In this document: in pieces, positions 32,400-43,020 of the stretch
How positions within the stretch are numbered: position 1 is the first letter of the stretch
Layout: each line of letters opens with the position of its first letter
Assembly (NCBI GenBank): GCA_004835665.1
Contig: RBKR01000016.1
Span: forward strand, 62,001-126,000
Source: Phoma sp. XZ068
Lineage: Eukaryota > Ascomycota > Dothideomycetes > Pleosporales > Didymellaceae
Length of the DNA: 64,000 bases
Direction of reading: 5' to 3'
Notes under the pieces: model-generated
Databases searched by the model: none
Told to the model about the DNA's origin: nothing
What the model saw: only the letters and a program-made list of their open reading frames with translations
Made by a program: the position numbers and the translations under genes

Positions 32400-33339
32400 A
32401 CCAATCACGTATTTCTACTATTTCTTACTGTCATATACTTAGCGGTTGGGCGCGTATATATCCTGGGCATTGGCGTTGGGGATAGGTATCGCTCCACTGT
32501 ACAATTTACATCGTACAGATAGTCGACTTGACACGTAAACTTAAATGTTCTACTACTGCCTCATCCGAGCATGCTGCTGCTAGCGATCTTATATCTTGGA
32601 GTCTCGATGCATACACCGCTCACCATCGTGAAGATGTCAACAACGCATTTTCCCTCCTCGTTGTTCCACCTGCTTCCCATTCAATACACCGCAAGCCCCT
32701 ACTCCCCGACCAAGCTTTCTTGGCACAGAGAGAGCTTGATATTTCCTTGTTCTCTTCTATCCTTGCAGCGTGAGCGTACAGATCAAGTCTTCACGCGTAC
32801 GCATGACCAAAGATTGACACAAGATGCTACTAATCTGAAGCCCCGGCATGCAATTCAACATTTGAGAGAGACCAAAAGCTACTAGCATTGCGATGAAAGG
32901 CCATGAGGTCGCAGCATGCTCTCTTAGTTGAACGAGGAAAGAACTAAAGTTGCCAATGGAGCTCTCTCCGGCCAAAAACTGCGACCGTTGTGTTTCAACT
33001 TGACATCGGCGTCGTCTCCTAGCTCGCGGTTTCCCATTGACGCGCAGTGCAACGCGTCAGTGCGATAAGATTTAATATGGTGTTCTTTAGGATTGATGCA
33101 TCGCTCGTCTTCGAACACAGGACGTGTCATGTCCAAATTGATACTACAAATGATAAACACGGGTCCCACAATAAAGTGTCAAACCATATCCAACGCACAG
33201 AATGGTGCCACGCCGCAAACGCCAGTCCAACCCTCCGCCCAGAGACATCCAATCCACCAGCCGCTTTTTGAAGGCTGTTTAGATCATGGACTCGGTCAAA
33301 ATTGAATAACGGGTATATCGATCCCTTCTCTGCTCTGTC
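32400..33339. other. Convergent intergenic region
   Basis: 940 bp between the converging receptor and CENP-A genes. I see no gene; short frames have no recognisable features. Confidence 0.5.
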
Positions 33340-33922
33340 TCAAACTGGCGCACCCCATGCTGCTCTCAATCGTCTCGCAAGCTGTATATCCTTCTGCTGA
33401 ATGGTGACGCGTTTGGCGTGGATTGCGCACAGATTTGCATCGTGGAAAAGGTTAACCAAAAACGCTTCTGTTGCCTCTTGAAGCGCAAACAGTGCTTGCG
33501 ACTGCCATCTGTTTGGCCCGTCGTCGCCAGACACGCTTTGTGCAATTTCTCTGACCTGCAAGTTACTCGTTAGCCATCGTCCGTCCGTCCACCATACTCT
33601 TCGACTTTCTCGTTCTCTTGCTTCTCCAGGCTTTGCCCTCCAGTTCCCCTTCGCGCGCGATCTGTCATTTGCTACTCACCAGGCGTTGAAATGGCAGCTT
33701 CAGCAGCAACAAATCGGTCGTCTTCTGGTACTTTCGAATCTCCCTCAGCGCAACTGTTCCCGGCTTATATCTCTTTGTGCGCTGCGGCGCGGGACCCGGT
33801 GCGCCTAATCTCTTCCCACTCTCCCGCCTTGAACCAGTCGATACGCGTGAACTGCCACCGCGCGAAGGGCGCGCTTTATTTTTGCGGCCTGGTGACTTTG
33901 TTGCGGGGGATTTGGGCGGCAT
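33340..33922 (-). CDS. CSE4: Centromeric histone H3 variant (CENP-A/CenH3)
   Basis: Two exons (33922-33680 and 33555-33340; intron 124 nt, phase 0) give 152 residues. The protein replaces H3 in centromeric nucleosomes and seeds kinetochore assembly. The N-tail of about 50 residues is Arg/Ser/Pro-rich and unlike canonical H3. The histone fold is clear ('KPGTVALREIRKYQKTT', 'LPFQRLVREIAQ', 'NLCAIHAKRVTIQQKDIQLARRLR'). Loop 1 reads SVSGDDGPNRWQSQALF: about three residues longer than H3 and with the Trp diagnostic of CENP-A in place of Phe. This and helix 2 form the centromere-targeting domain. It is transcribed away from the Derlin gene. Confidence 0.95.
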
Positions 33923-34458
33923 TGCGGATGTGGTGAGCGAAGGTTGGGAGAGTCGAGGGTCGAGGTTTGTTGTGGGACGAGTGAAGGAGCCGCGGCGCGT
34001 TCAAAGCGCGTCGAAAGTCGCGTCGTCAACGGTCGCAAGATGCGCAACTTTGATCAATTCCGTCGCAATGGTGACGCGATTGCAGCGAGCAGTATCAATA
34101 GCGGGTCAAAAGCGGGCGATGGGCGTGCAGTCGCGCGGACGGACGTGCCTCGTTCTTCTGTTGTGCCCGAATCGAGGGGGCTGGAATGTGGCAGGAGGGA
34201 GCTTGGGCCACCTCAAACAACTGCAGCAGCAGGTGCGATGCGCCCCATCTGATCTAATCTAATCTTATCCGGGCTTGGCGTTTGTTACGTAGCCTTACGG
34301 AGCTCCACGGTTGACAGGACAGTTCGGTGGCAGTAATTCGACTGTTCACTCGTTCTCTCACTATTCGACTCCAAGTCTGCCGTAAACTGAGACTTCTATT
34401 GCTGCATTCGTCAAGTTTGCTTTCATACCACACACGATTATCACTGACGCTGCCCAAC
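33923..34458. promoter_or_regulatory. Divergent promoter region CENP-A / Derlin
   Basis: 536 bp between the two ATGs. A plus-strand frame runs through it at 33691-34262, but it is antisense to CENP-A at its start and has Arg/Val-rich low-information content, so I regard it as chance. No TATA box is obvious. Confidence 0.45.
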
Positions 34459-35323
34459 ATGGCACAAGTGCTGCAAGGCGGGGACGGCATGATGGGTGGT
34501 TTCCCACTTGAGCAGTGGTTCTACGAGATGCCCGTTTGTACACGGTGGTGGATGACAGCAGCACTGAGTGCGTCTGTGCTTGTGCAATGCCATATCATCT
34601 CGCCGTTCCAGCTATTCTACAGCGTGCGCGCTGTGTTCTTTAGAAGTCAGGTACGTTGGCAGCACCATGCCATGCATATGTTCCTCTGCTAAGCATGTTA
34701 TAGTACTGGCGCCTCGTAACGACCTTCTTCTACTTCGGTCCGCTCTCACTCGACCTCCTCTACCACATCTTCTTCCTCCAACGATACTCGCGCCTCCTCG
34801 AAGAGAGCTCCGGCCGCTCGCCAGCACACTTCTCATGGCTCCTTACGTTTGCGTCGACACTTCTGCTATGTATAGCGCCTATGTTCAGCATGGCGTTTCT
34901 AGGCTCTGCCCTCAGTAGCACCCTCATCTACATCTGGAGCCGCAAGAATCCAGACACCATGCTCAGCTTTCTCGGCCTGCTCGTCTTCAAGGCGCCGTAC
35001 CTACCTTGGGTCTTGCTAGGCTTTAGTGTCGTTATGCACGGCACTGTGCCCAAGGACGAGATGTGTGGTATTGTTGTTGGGCACAGTACGTCTTCCTGTC
35101 ATTACCTCGATGCCTCACGCTAACTTTTGCAGTCTGGTACTACTTCAACGACATCTTCCCTCCTCTTCACAACGGGCGCAGCCCTCTTGATCCTCCGGCA
35201 TGGTGGATTCGTCTAATTGATGGTGCTCCAGCGCCGGCAGAGGAGACGCACGAGGATGATGCAGCTGCAGACCATGAGCGGAACCCGAACGAAGCCGTCC
35301 CAGATGGTGTTCCTGCACAGTGA
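34459..35323 (+). CDS. DER1: Derlin (Der1-like) ER-associated degradation protein
   Basis: Exons 34459-34650, 34704-35085 and 35133-35323 give 254 residues. This pseudo-rhomboid of the ER membrane helps retrotranslocate misfolded proteins. Family marks are 'PLEQWFYEMPVCTRWWMTAAL' near the N-terminus, 'QLFYSVRAVFFRSQYWRLVTTFFYFG' across the first junction, 'YIWSRKNPD', 'PYLPWVLLGFSV', and 'GHIWYYFNDIFPP' across the second junction. Four or more hydrophobic segments are visible. The C-terminal about 45 residues are acidic and Ala/Pro-rich and should face the cytosol. It has no rhomboid Ser/His catalytic pair, as expected. Confidence 0.94.
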
Positions 35324-35808
35324 TTACCTACACACATACACGCATGCATTGGCGTTTGGCGACTATTTGAAGCCTGAAGATACCCTACTTTCCACGAATG
35401 AAAGATTTCGCCTTTAGCACATGTTTTAGTCTGAATCGCCCGGCCCCCTAACATGTGCACACGCAGAGAGTTAACAACCGTTCGCTATCTCCATATTTCC
35501 ACTCCGACCAAATCTGCTTGGCATATCCAATCAGTTTGCACACGTTCGTGCCGCAGATTGGCCAGATCCGTCATATGCGCCAAGCTCCTGCCTAATGCGG
35601 CTAGCATGCCGCGGACCTGCATACGGTAACTCATTTCATGTCCGTGATACCCCAGATCTTGGAAGATCGCGCGTGGCCGTGGACGGACGTGGCCGATATC
35701 GTTGATAAGTGGGTGCATTGACATCCTCTAGCTGCCGGGAGATAGTATATATTCACCTTTGCCCAGACTGTTCGGCCAGCATCGACTTACAATCGCTCAC
35801 TGCTCAAG
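35324..35808. other. Intergenic, upstream of S1/P1 nuclease
   Basis: 485 bp. A TATATATT element at 35746-35753 lies about 55 bp before the nuclease ATG and is the likely core promoter. Nothing else stands out. Confidence 0.5.
35746..35753 (+). promoter_or_regulatory. Probable TATA element of the S1/P1 nuclease gene
   Basis: TATATATT lies 56 bp before the ATG at 35809, in an otherwise unremarkable stretch. This implies a short leader. Confidence 0.4.
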
Positions 35809-36868
35809 ATGGTCCACCTCAAGTCTACAGTTTTGGCCGGCATGGCTGCTGTGCCTTCAGCGTATGCATGGGGCTCGCTCGGCCACACTACCGTTGCATA
35901 CATTGCACAGAACCTGGTCTCGCAGGACACTAAGAAGTTCGCTCAGCGTATCCTAAATGATACCTCTGCTGCGTACCTGGCGAACGTTGCTACCTGGGTA
36001 CGAAACTGTCCCAGAGCGAATAACGAATGAATGAATGTTAACAGAACTCCAGGCTGACAGCTACCGTTACACCGCCGAAGGAGGCTTCAGTTCACCTCTT
36101 CACTACATCGATGCCCTGGACAGCCCGCCCAAGCAGTGCAATCTCAACTATGAACGCGACTGCCCAGAGGAGGGATGTATCGTATCCGCCCTCGCCAACT
36201 ACTCCACCCGCGCCGTTACCAAGAGTGTCGGCCTCGTCGAGCAACAAAAGGCTCTGAAGTGGGTGATCCACTTCGTCGGCGACATTCATCAGCCCCTGCA
36301 CGTCGAGAACCTCGAAGTCGGCGGCAACTTGATCAACGTGACCTTCAACGGCGCACGCACAAACCTGCACGCCGCATGGGACACAGCGATCCCGCAGAAG
36401 CTGATTGGCAACTTCTCACTCGCCACCGCGCAGTCATGGGCTACCACGCTGACCAACGAAATCAAGCGCGGCGTCTACAAGAAAGAGAGCAAGACCTGGT
36501 GCAAGGGCCTCAAAGCCAAGAAACCCGTTGAGAGCGCCATGGTTTGGGCATCCGACGCGAACAGCTTCGTCTGCAGTACTGTTGTGCCCAACGGCGCTGA
36601 CGCCGTCCGCAACCAGGAAATCAGCGGTGCGTACTACGAGACTGCCATCCCCGTTGTGCAGAAGCAGATTGCCAAGGCTGGATACAGGCTCGCGGCGTGG
36701 TTGGATGCGATTGTTGAGAACGCGGGCAAGGGCGTGATCAAGGGTGATGATGGCAAGTACGGCCTCAGCAAGAGGGACTTCAAGTTCGAGGATTGGATGG
36801 TCGAGGCCAAGGCTAAGAGGGCCGCGTTTGGTGACGACTGCGGCTGTGGAGAGGACCACGCTCACTGA
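35809..36868 (+). CDS. Secreted S1/P1-type zinc-dependent nuclease
   Basis: Exons 35809-35997 and 36053-36868 (intron 55 nt, phase 0) give 334 residues. The signal peptide ends at SAYA|W, leaving Trp21 as the mature N-terminus. That Trp is itself a zinc ligand in the family. With an offset of 20, all nine P1 nuclease zinc ligands are present: Trp21, His26, Asp65, His80, His136, Asp140, His146, His169 and Asp173 (motifs AWGSLGH, ADSYRY, LHYID, HFVGDIHQPLH, NLHAAWD). The enzyme should cleave single-stranded DNA and RNA outside the cell, for nutrition or defence against external nucleic acid. The His/Cys-rich C-terminus (DCGCGEDHAH) is extra to the core fold. Confidence 0.95.
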
Positions 36869-37355
36869 GTGTGATGTAAAAGTGTTTTAGCTGAGTTGAA
36901 GAGCGTGGTGTTAGTGGCATAATATAATGAATATGACGATATGTCTGAAATGAAAAGCGAGTTCAGCTCCAGAGGTATACACATGACGTTTGAGGTTTGT
37001 ACCTGGGAAACGGTACCCGATGCTGCGATATGTGTGGAAGATCTTGCATGCGGGTAGCAAATTCGACAGTATAAGATAAAAAGCAATATTATCTTGGCCA
37101 TAAACGTTGTTAAGGCGCGTATTTAGCCTAGTACGTGAAGCTTACCCCGCCTTCCCTAATCTGTTGCCCAAGTAGCCAAGCTCAGCTGCAGCCTGACTTT
37201 ATGCTCCTTCCACGATTGTTGCCCAAAGCTAGGAACAGCATACGGGTCTTTTCACGGCCTCCTTGTTATGCCCAAATCACACACGGATAACATCAATTTG
37301 ATCCCTCTATCCCGGAGCCGTAAGGCTGAGTCTGAGCATTGCAATCATAGCCATC
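36869..37355. other. Intergenic, upstream of the first HET gene
   Basis: 487 bp, AT-rich in its first half. I see no gene. Confidence 0.5.
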
Positions 37356-39877
37356 ATGGATCGCCGAATCTACGACCCTCTTCCACAGCAACCTGGACTC
37401 ATTCGACTCCTACGCCTACTACCAGATGGGGACATCAACGCCCCCATAATTTGCTCTCTTATTCCGTACAGCTTGCATGATCTGGGCGAAAGACCCCATC
37501 TCTACGAAGCGGTATCCTACGTTTGGGGAGATCCGAACAAAGTTACTGAGATCACGGTATCCGGTCATTCTGTTAATATCACAACAAATCTGCATGCAGT
37601 TCTGCAACGTCTACGCAATCATTACTTTGACAGGATTCTATGGATAGATGCCCTCTGCATTGATCAAGGGAACAAGGATGAAGTTGCAACTCAGATTTTG
37701 TCCATGTCAAGAATTTATGGACAGGCCAGCCGCGTGCTGATCTGGCTAGGAGAAGCATCACATGGTAGTGATGCTCTGCTAGAGGACATACGTGCAGCTG
37801 GGACTGCTCGATACGATGTCAAAGTGCCAGATAGAGAAGCAATGGACAGAATGTTTGCTCGACCGTGGTTTCGGCGTATATGGGCAAGCGCTGCTTCAAA
37901 GTGTCCCACGTAGACAATACACTAACTTATTGGCTTCAGGTACTCCAAGAAGTGGCAGCAGCTCGTGATGTACGAGTCCTATGTGGACCCAAAGATCTCA
38001 ACGGATTTTCCTTTTGCACAGGTCTACAAATGTTGAGTAAAGAGATGGGATCACAAAGTGACCATCCGGTCGTGAGCCTTATCAGGGAAGCAATATCTCG
38101 ATCTCCGTGGATGTCAATGAGTAAGTATAGCCTTGGAGAGCTGTTAGACATGTACCACACATACGAGGCTTCCAAGCGGCATGACAAGGTCTATGCACTA
38201 CTGGGAATGATCAATGGTGATCCTCAAACGGATGCGTTGGTGCCTGACTATGCCATACCGTGGGAACAGCTTCTCCACCAAGTTGTCCACCACATACTCG
38301 GTAATGGTATTCGCTGTCAAACATGGCCAGATCAAGAAATCTCTATGATCAGCGGTCGAGGCTACATCATTGGTACAGTTTCCGAAGTTTACAACGACGT
38401 GCTGGACCATGATTTAGAAAGCAGCTTTGGTGTGATCGAGATCCAGACAGGGAGAAAACTCAGATGGATAATTCCGACCCTGATGCGTCCGCCTCAGTAT
38501 GGTGATATAGTCTGTATCCTCCATGGTTCTCGCACAGCTACAGTTGTCCGTCCATGTAATGACTATTTTGCCATAGTCATGATTGACCTTCGCTTCGAGG
38601 ACAATTTGGACCGAGTCACCCGCGTGACCACAAGCAAAGGCTACGATTTCACACTGCTGTGGGACTGGGGGATCTCGAGAAAAGGGTCTGCGGCCGAAGA
38701 GAGCACTCTTGCACAGTCGCTTTCACGACTAGACTCGAATCTCGATCGACTGAGAGGCAGGAGGCTGTACGATATCACGAGAGTGTTCTGTTACCTAGGG
38801 GCATGTAGGAAAGCGCACGAGTACCTGAAGGTGCTGCAAGACAAAACGTTCGTAAACGACTTGGATACTGCGCAGACCACAGTGTCAACGGATTACATGC
38901 TCGTGACTTGGACAAACATTGGTGAGAGGTACCAGTCCGACTTCTTCTTGATCCAGGAAGCACAGGACCATGACACTCAGAACGAAGAGAGGTACCTTTG
39001 GGACTTACTGAGCGATTACAAACCGGTTGAAAGACATTGGAGCAGGATCAAAATATCGAAGGTAGTTCAAGCTCTGAAGCTCACACACGATGACTTCAAG
39101 GAGAACGATCTCGTTGAGATAGTAACGGACCCGGACAACGAAGTCGCATCGATTTTGACAAGGAAGAGGATGGATATATTCCAATACAGCGAAACAGCCC
39201 TGTTTGTTCTGCTCAAGCAAGAATGGGACCAGTACAAGAGGCGGTATGGAGCTGATCAAGATAGCATGATCCGCCAACTTCTTATAAGAGAAGAGGACGA
39301 CGACGCTCACAATCTTGAGCGGGTCCTAAAACTCACGGCAGCATGTCAAGGAGGAGCAGCTGCCATCGTCAGGATCGCACTTATGAGGCGGAACCAAGTT
39401 GGCTTGCCAGGAACACTGGTGTTAGATGGAGTGAGGGAACACCCCCAAGATAAGAGCATCAGAAGTAACATTCTGAAGATCTTGGCAGAGCAAGAAGAGG
39501 CCGGCATCCACGTCTCTAACGAGATTCGTATAGCAGCAAAAGAGAGCCCAGCGCAGGCAGTCGAGAATCTAATGGGTCTGCTTCGAACAAGGAAGATTGA
39601 GGTGACGGAAGAGATGGTCACCATAGCAGCCGAGAACTGCAGAAGACCGACGATAGAAATGTTATTGCGAGAGGCAAAACCGGGTTTCAAGGTTACATCA
39701 AGTATGTTCCATGCAGCGAGCCAAAACAGCCTACCTGATTCTGGGGTCATACAAGCTTTCTTGGACTTTGGTATCGTGGAACCCGAGGTTCTTGAACAGT
39801 ACTTAGACGAAACGCGGCGTTTGGAATCTGAGATTAAAGCCATGCTGGAGATTTCTAAGGTAGAGGACACAAATTAG
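37356..39877 (+). CDS. HET-domain protein with C-terminal helical repeats; GC-AG intron
   Basis: Exons 37356-37883 and 37940-39877 give 821 residues. The 56-nt intron begins GCAAGC, not GT, and ends CTAAC...TTCAG. Removing it restores the family motif 'RPWFRRIWVLQEVAAAR'. The HET domain (about 45-190) shows 'YEAVSYVWGDP', 'LWIDALCIDQGNKDE', 'QILSMSRIYGQASRVLIWLG'. HET domains trigger heterokaryon-incompatibility cell death or other innate responses in fungi. The C-terminal about 190 residues contain repeats of about 30 residues (V/I-T-E-E/N-xx-I-AA-E..., 'LLRTRKIEVTEEMVTIAAEN', 'REAKPGFKVTSSMFHAASQN') like those found in many fungal HET/NLR proteins. It converges on the second HET gene 240 bp away. 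Confidence 0.88.
37884..37939 (+). other. GC-AG spliceosomal intron
   Basis: After codon TGG (37881-37883) the sequence reads GCAAGC; CTAAC is at 37922-37926 and TTCAG ends at 37939. No GT donor nearby restores the conserved 'RRIW|VLQE' junction, so the GC donor is the only one that fits. Confidence 0.8.
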
Positions 39878-40117
39878 CCAGCCAGGACGGTCTCAATGAT
39901 TGCTAGAGGAAGTATACTTCAAGAACTGCAGTCTCACAGTTCCACCTTCATGCAATAGGCATTTCAGAAGGCTCGATGGCAGCATTTTGATCATCACTCT
40001 ACCCGCCAAAGCATGCATAGAACAGAATGCCATTTGCAGATGTATGAACGCGTAAACCGTGAAAATTGTACATTGAAAAAAGCAAACTACAACAATAATA
40101 TTCAATATCGCCAAAGA

Positions 40118-42205
40118 TCAGACCAAACGCAAAGTTCTCTGTTCCCAACAGCCCCTCGCACTACTACCACCCGGTCTCATCAAGCCTTCTAGAATATCCC
40201 CGACACTATCTGGCCAATTCACACCGCGCCATTTCGTGTCCACCGTAAGTATACCCACTCGCGCGTAAGTATGAGAGCCGTCTTGCAGGCCATTGTATTT
40301 GACAAGCAGCATTCTGATGTGGTAGCACCGCTCGTGTGGATTTGATGGCACTCTTGTGAGCTTCATCCCGGAATCAATTGAGTTTCTGTGTATGCCGAGG
40401 AACTCTTCTTCGTGCCGGCACTTTGTCTTGTACGTCACTGTGTGGATGGCAGTGAGTTCGTTTTCAAGTGGGGTATGGGAATCGTCGAGGTGGAGGCAGA
40501 TGTTATACGCGTCGATATTTTCCTTGAGCATTGCAGTAGAGAACATGTCGGTCCAGGTCCAGGCGGTGATGTCGATGTACGGATGGTAATCCTCGAAGTC
40601 ATGGTGGAGTTGGACAAAGTTGCATAGACTGGCCCTAGGTTCATTACGGTGATAGATTCGAACTTCGGTGTCGGCGGGATCAAAGGAACGATCTTTGTCT
40701 CCGTGCTTGTGTGAACATGGAAAAATAAGTTTGATGCCTTTTGCTTGCTCGTGCTTGGGACAGTCGGCTTTAAAAGCAGCCCATGACCAGCTTGGGAATA
40801 TCTTTGTTCGATCATTGAGTTCTGCGCCGGGCATGTATGTCGACAGATCTGTATTTGGTAATCCATAGTTGTCGCCGAGGTTTGGACCAGGTGCATGCGA
40901 TGGTCGATTGGTACCCGCAATCCATGTCAGGCGCTCGACAAAGTCTTCCATTACAGTTCCAGAGCTCCCCGCATGCCGAACAACCGGCATGCCGTAGAAT
41001 TGATTCAAGTCAATCTCTTCGGACACATTGAGGGCGTTGAAGATTCCAAAGATTGCTCGAACTGTGTCCGCCGGGAAGGATAGTGATCGTTCGAAATACT
41101 CTGAGAGACGATTTAGGATATTTTTCCCAGGTAAATCGCCTTGCAGAATCGGGAAAACGGGCTTGGTCTCCGGGACCTTGCCTGTGACGCCCTCTAGGGC
41201 AAAGTCGGTTAGGCATTGGAAGTAAACGCGTGTATTGGTGAATAGAAGAACGCGGCGCGATAGGAGCATCTCTTGGTACGTCCAGCCACGAGTGTTCCAC
41301 TTTGAGTTCTGAACATATTGAGCTACACTTTCTATACCAATCAATTCTAATCGCTTGGTTCTGACGACACGCTGTCGCTTCCGTGGGGTGCCACAAACGC
41401 CTGGTAGCCCTGCATGTGGTCCATCACCCTCTGCAGCGATAATCGTGAAAGTCGCGTTCAAGTAGATCTGGTCCATGTTGCTAATCATTTCGTGCTTCTC
41501 GTTGGGGTTGCGCTGATCTATACAGTATCTGTCGACCCAGAGGAAATTCATTCCAAGCTGCAGAGTGACGTGAATTGCATCTTCAATAGTCTTGGGTAGA
41601 TTGTGCAGCGGCCTCCCTATGCCAGCTCTTGATTGTGATGGTGTATCCTTTGAAGATCCCCAGACGTAGCTCAAACAAATATAGTCCGTTTGGGATGGCA
41701 AATTGCATATGCGTCGGGTTGTGCAATCTATGGCTTTCAAGGCTATCTGAGATCTTGATGAGGTGCGCTCCTGTGATTTGCAATACTCATGGTGAGTTTT
41801 ACAGTGATGAAACCAATGTCTGATGCGCTCGAAATCCGCCTGACGATTGTCTACGATAGACAGAGGAAGTTCGCTATTGTGTTTCAGAAAAACGTACGAT
41901 AGTCTCCCTCGGTAAGAGAGCCGATGATACGCTACTAGTCTTTCGAGGTCCGGGTGTGGATAGTATCGACATTTCACAAGAAGTTCGTGGCTCTCTGTAG
42001 TTCCGTTGCTTGTGTCGCTACCTATTGCGCAGGCCCTGAAAAGGGACGAGAGTCGCAAGCATAGCCTGCAATTAGGATCGAATGAGTATGGTGGGATGAT
42101 CTCTTGGTGCGATCGATCGCTGTCAACAGGCGTGATTGGCTCTTCAAAGTCCTCAATAGCTGCTTCAAGGTCCTGGCATCGGTTGCAGAGGCCGTCTTTC
42201 TGCAT
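40118..42205 (-). CDS. Second HET-domain protein, tail-to-tail with the first
   Basis: A single exon encodes 695 residues from the ATG at 42205. The frame is open upstream to a GTG at 42343, but MQKDGLCNRCQDLE is the natural start for this class: an N-terminal 'C..C..L' motif followed by 'CRLCLRL'. The HET domain (about 175-320) has 'DYICLSYVWGSS', 'NLPKTIEDAIHVTLQLGMNFLWVDRYCIDQ', 'MDQIYLNATFTIIAAEG', and 'WNTRGWTYQEMLLSRRVLLFT'. The C-terminal half has no known domain. It is probably cytosolic and acts in non-self recognition. Its architecture differs from the first HET protein, so the pair is not a recent tandem duplicate. Confidence 0.88.
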   Translation of the reverse strand: MQKDGLCNRCQDLEAAIEDFEEPITPVDSDRSHQEIIPPYSFDPNCRLCLRLSSLFRACAIGSDTSNGTTESHELLVKCRYYPHPDLERLVAYHRLSYRGRLSYVFLKHNSELPLSIVDNRQADFERIRHWFHHCKTHHEYCKSQERTSSRSQIALKAIDCTTRRICNLPSQTDYICLSYVWGSSKDTPSQSRAGIGRPLHNLPKTIEDAIHVTLQLGMNFLWVDRYCIDQRNPNEKHEMISNMDQIYLNATFTIIAAEGDGPHAGLPGVCGTPRKRQRVVRTKRLELIGIESVAQYVQNSKWNTRGWTYQEMLLSRRVLLFTNTRVYFQCLTDFALEGVTGKVPETKPVFPILQGDLPGKNILNRLSEYFERSLSFPADTVRAIFGIFNALNVSEEIDLNQFYGMPVVRHAGSSGTVMEDFVERLTWIAGTNRPSHAPGPNLGDNYGLPNTDLSTYMPGAELNDRTKIFPSWSWAAFKADCPKHEQAKGIKLIFPCSHKHGDKDRSFDPADTEVRIYHRNEPRASLCNFVQLHHDFEDYHPYIDITAWTWTDMFSTAMLKENIDAYNICLHLDDSHTPLENELTAIHTVTYKTKCRHEEEFLGIHRNSIDSGMKLTRVPSNPHERCYHIRMLLVKYNGLQDGSHTYARVGILTVDTKWRGVNWPDSVGDILEGLMRPGGSSARGCWEQRTLRLV

Positions 42206-43020
42206 CGTGCAATACAAGAAACTAGCACAAATAGTCGAATGGTGCCATCCTGGGTTCGATGTATCAACCGGGGCAACGTGAAAGCGGTTTGGGAAGTAAG
42301 AAAATGTGTTTCCTTTTGAGGAGAAGTGCCCACTGAGAGTCACAGTATAACTTTCGCAATGATTATTATCTGTTTCGTACTTGTCAGCCTGGCCAGAAGC
42401 TGCGTGAACATGTGCTGCTTCGTCTCACTTACTTCGTGAGGTTAGTCGGGAAGCAAGCAGAAGAAAAAGTCCGTTGACATTGAGAACGTGCGCAATGGAA
42501 ACATTCTGCACCTGGTCTTGAAATTGAACGTATTGTGTCAATCATATAGATCCCGTTGCAGGCGCAGCAAGCCCGTTGTTAGCCGAGGTGCAAGTAGTAT
42601 GTCAGTGGCGGTGCAGAGCCCATGAGCTGGCAAATCCAATGGCCAATAGCGGCATTTTCAACGTTCCGCTTCGCCGGCAGAGGTGCCTGAGGCATAACCG
42701 TGCAAACGTTTCAGGCAAGCCAAGGTGGTGAGCAGGGCGTAAAACCAAGATTCTGAGCTCTATTGGGATGTTCTCTGGTCGTATGTTACGTAACCGAACT
42801 GATGCCTATTGCCCAGAGCCCAGTCGGGCGCTTCGCGTATCGAATAACAGAGCCAGGTTCTCCGCACTTCTCACAAGGCTGAACGATCCTGCACGATGTC
42901 AGCGTGTCCCCCCTCGCTTTGAGGCAACCTTGGAAATGTTGATCGTGAAATAGGGCGACACAAGGCATTCGAATATTTGTAGTATTTATTTTTAGGATCC
43001 GCTATGTAGGCGAGTATTAT
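42206..43020. other. Intergenic region
   Basis: 815 bp between the second HET gene's start and the aldo-keto reductase stop. I see no convincing gene. Confidence 0.5.

Noticed and set aside
33777..34262. Plus-strand frame between CENP-A and Derlin
   Set aside because: Begins antisense to CENP-A exon 1; no conserved features, low-information Arg/Val composition.
42206..42343. N-terminal extension of the second HET protein
   Set aside because: Needs a GTG start; the ATG at 42205 begins the expected Cys-containing N-terminus.
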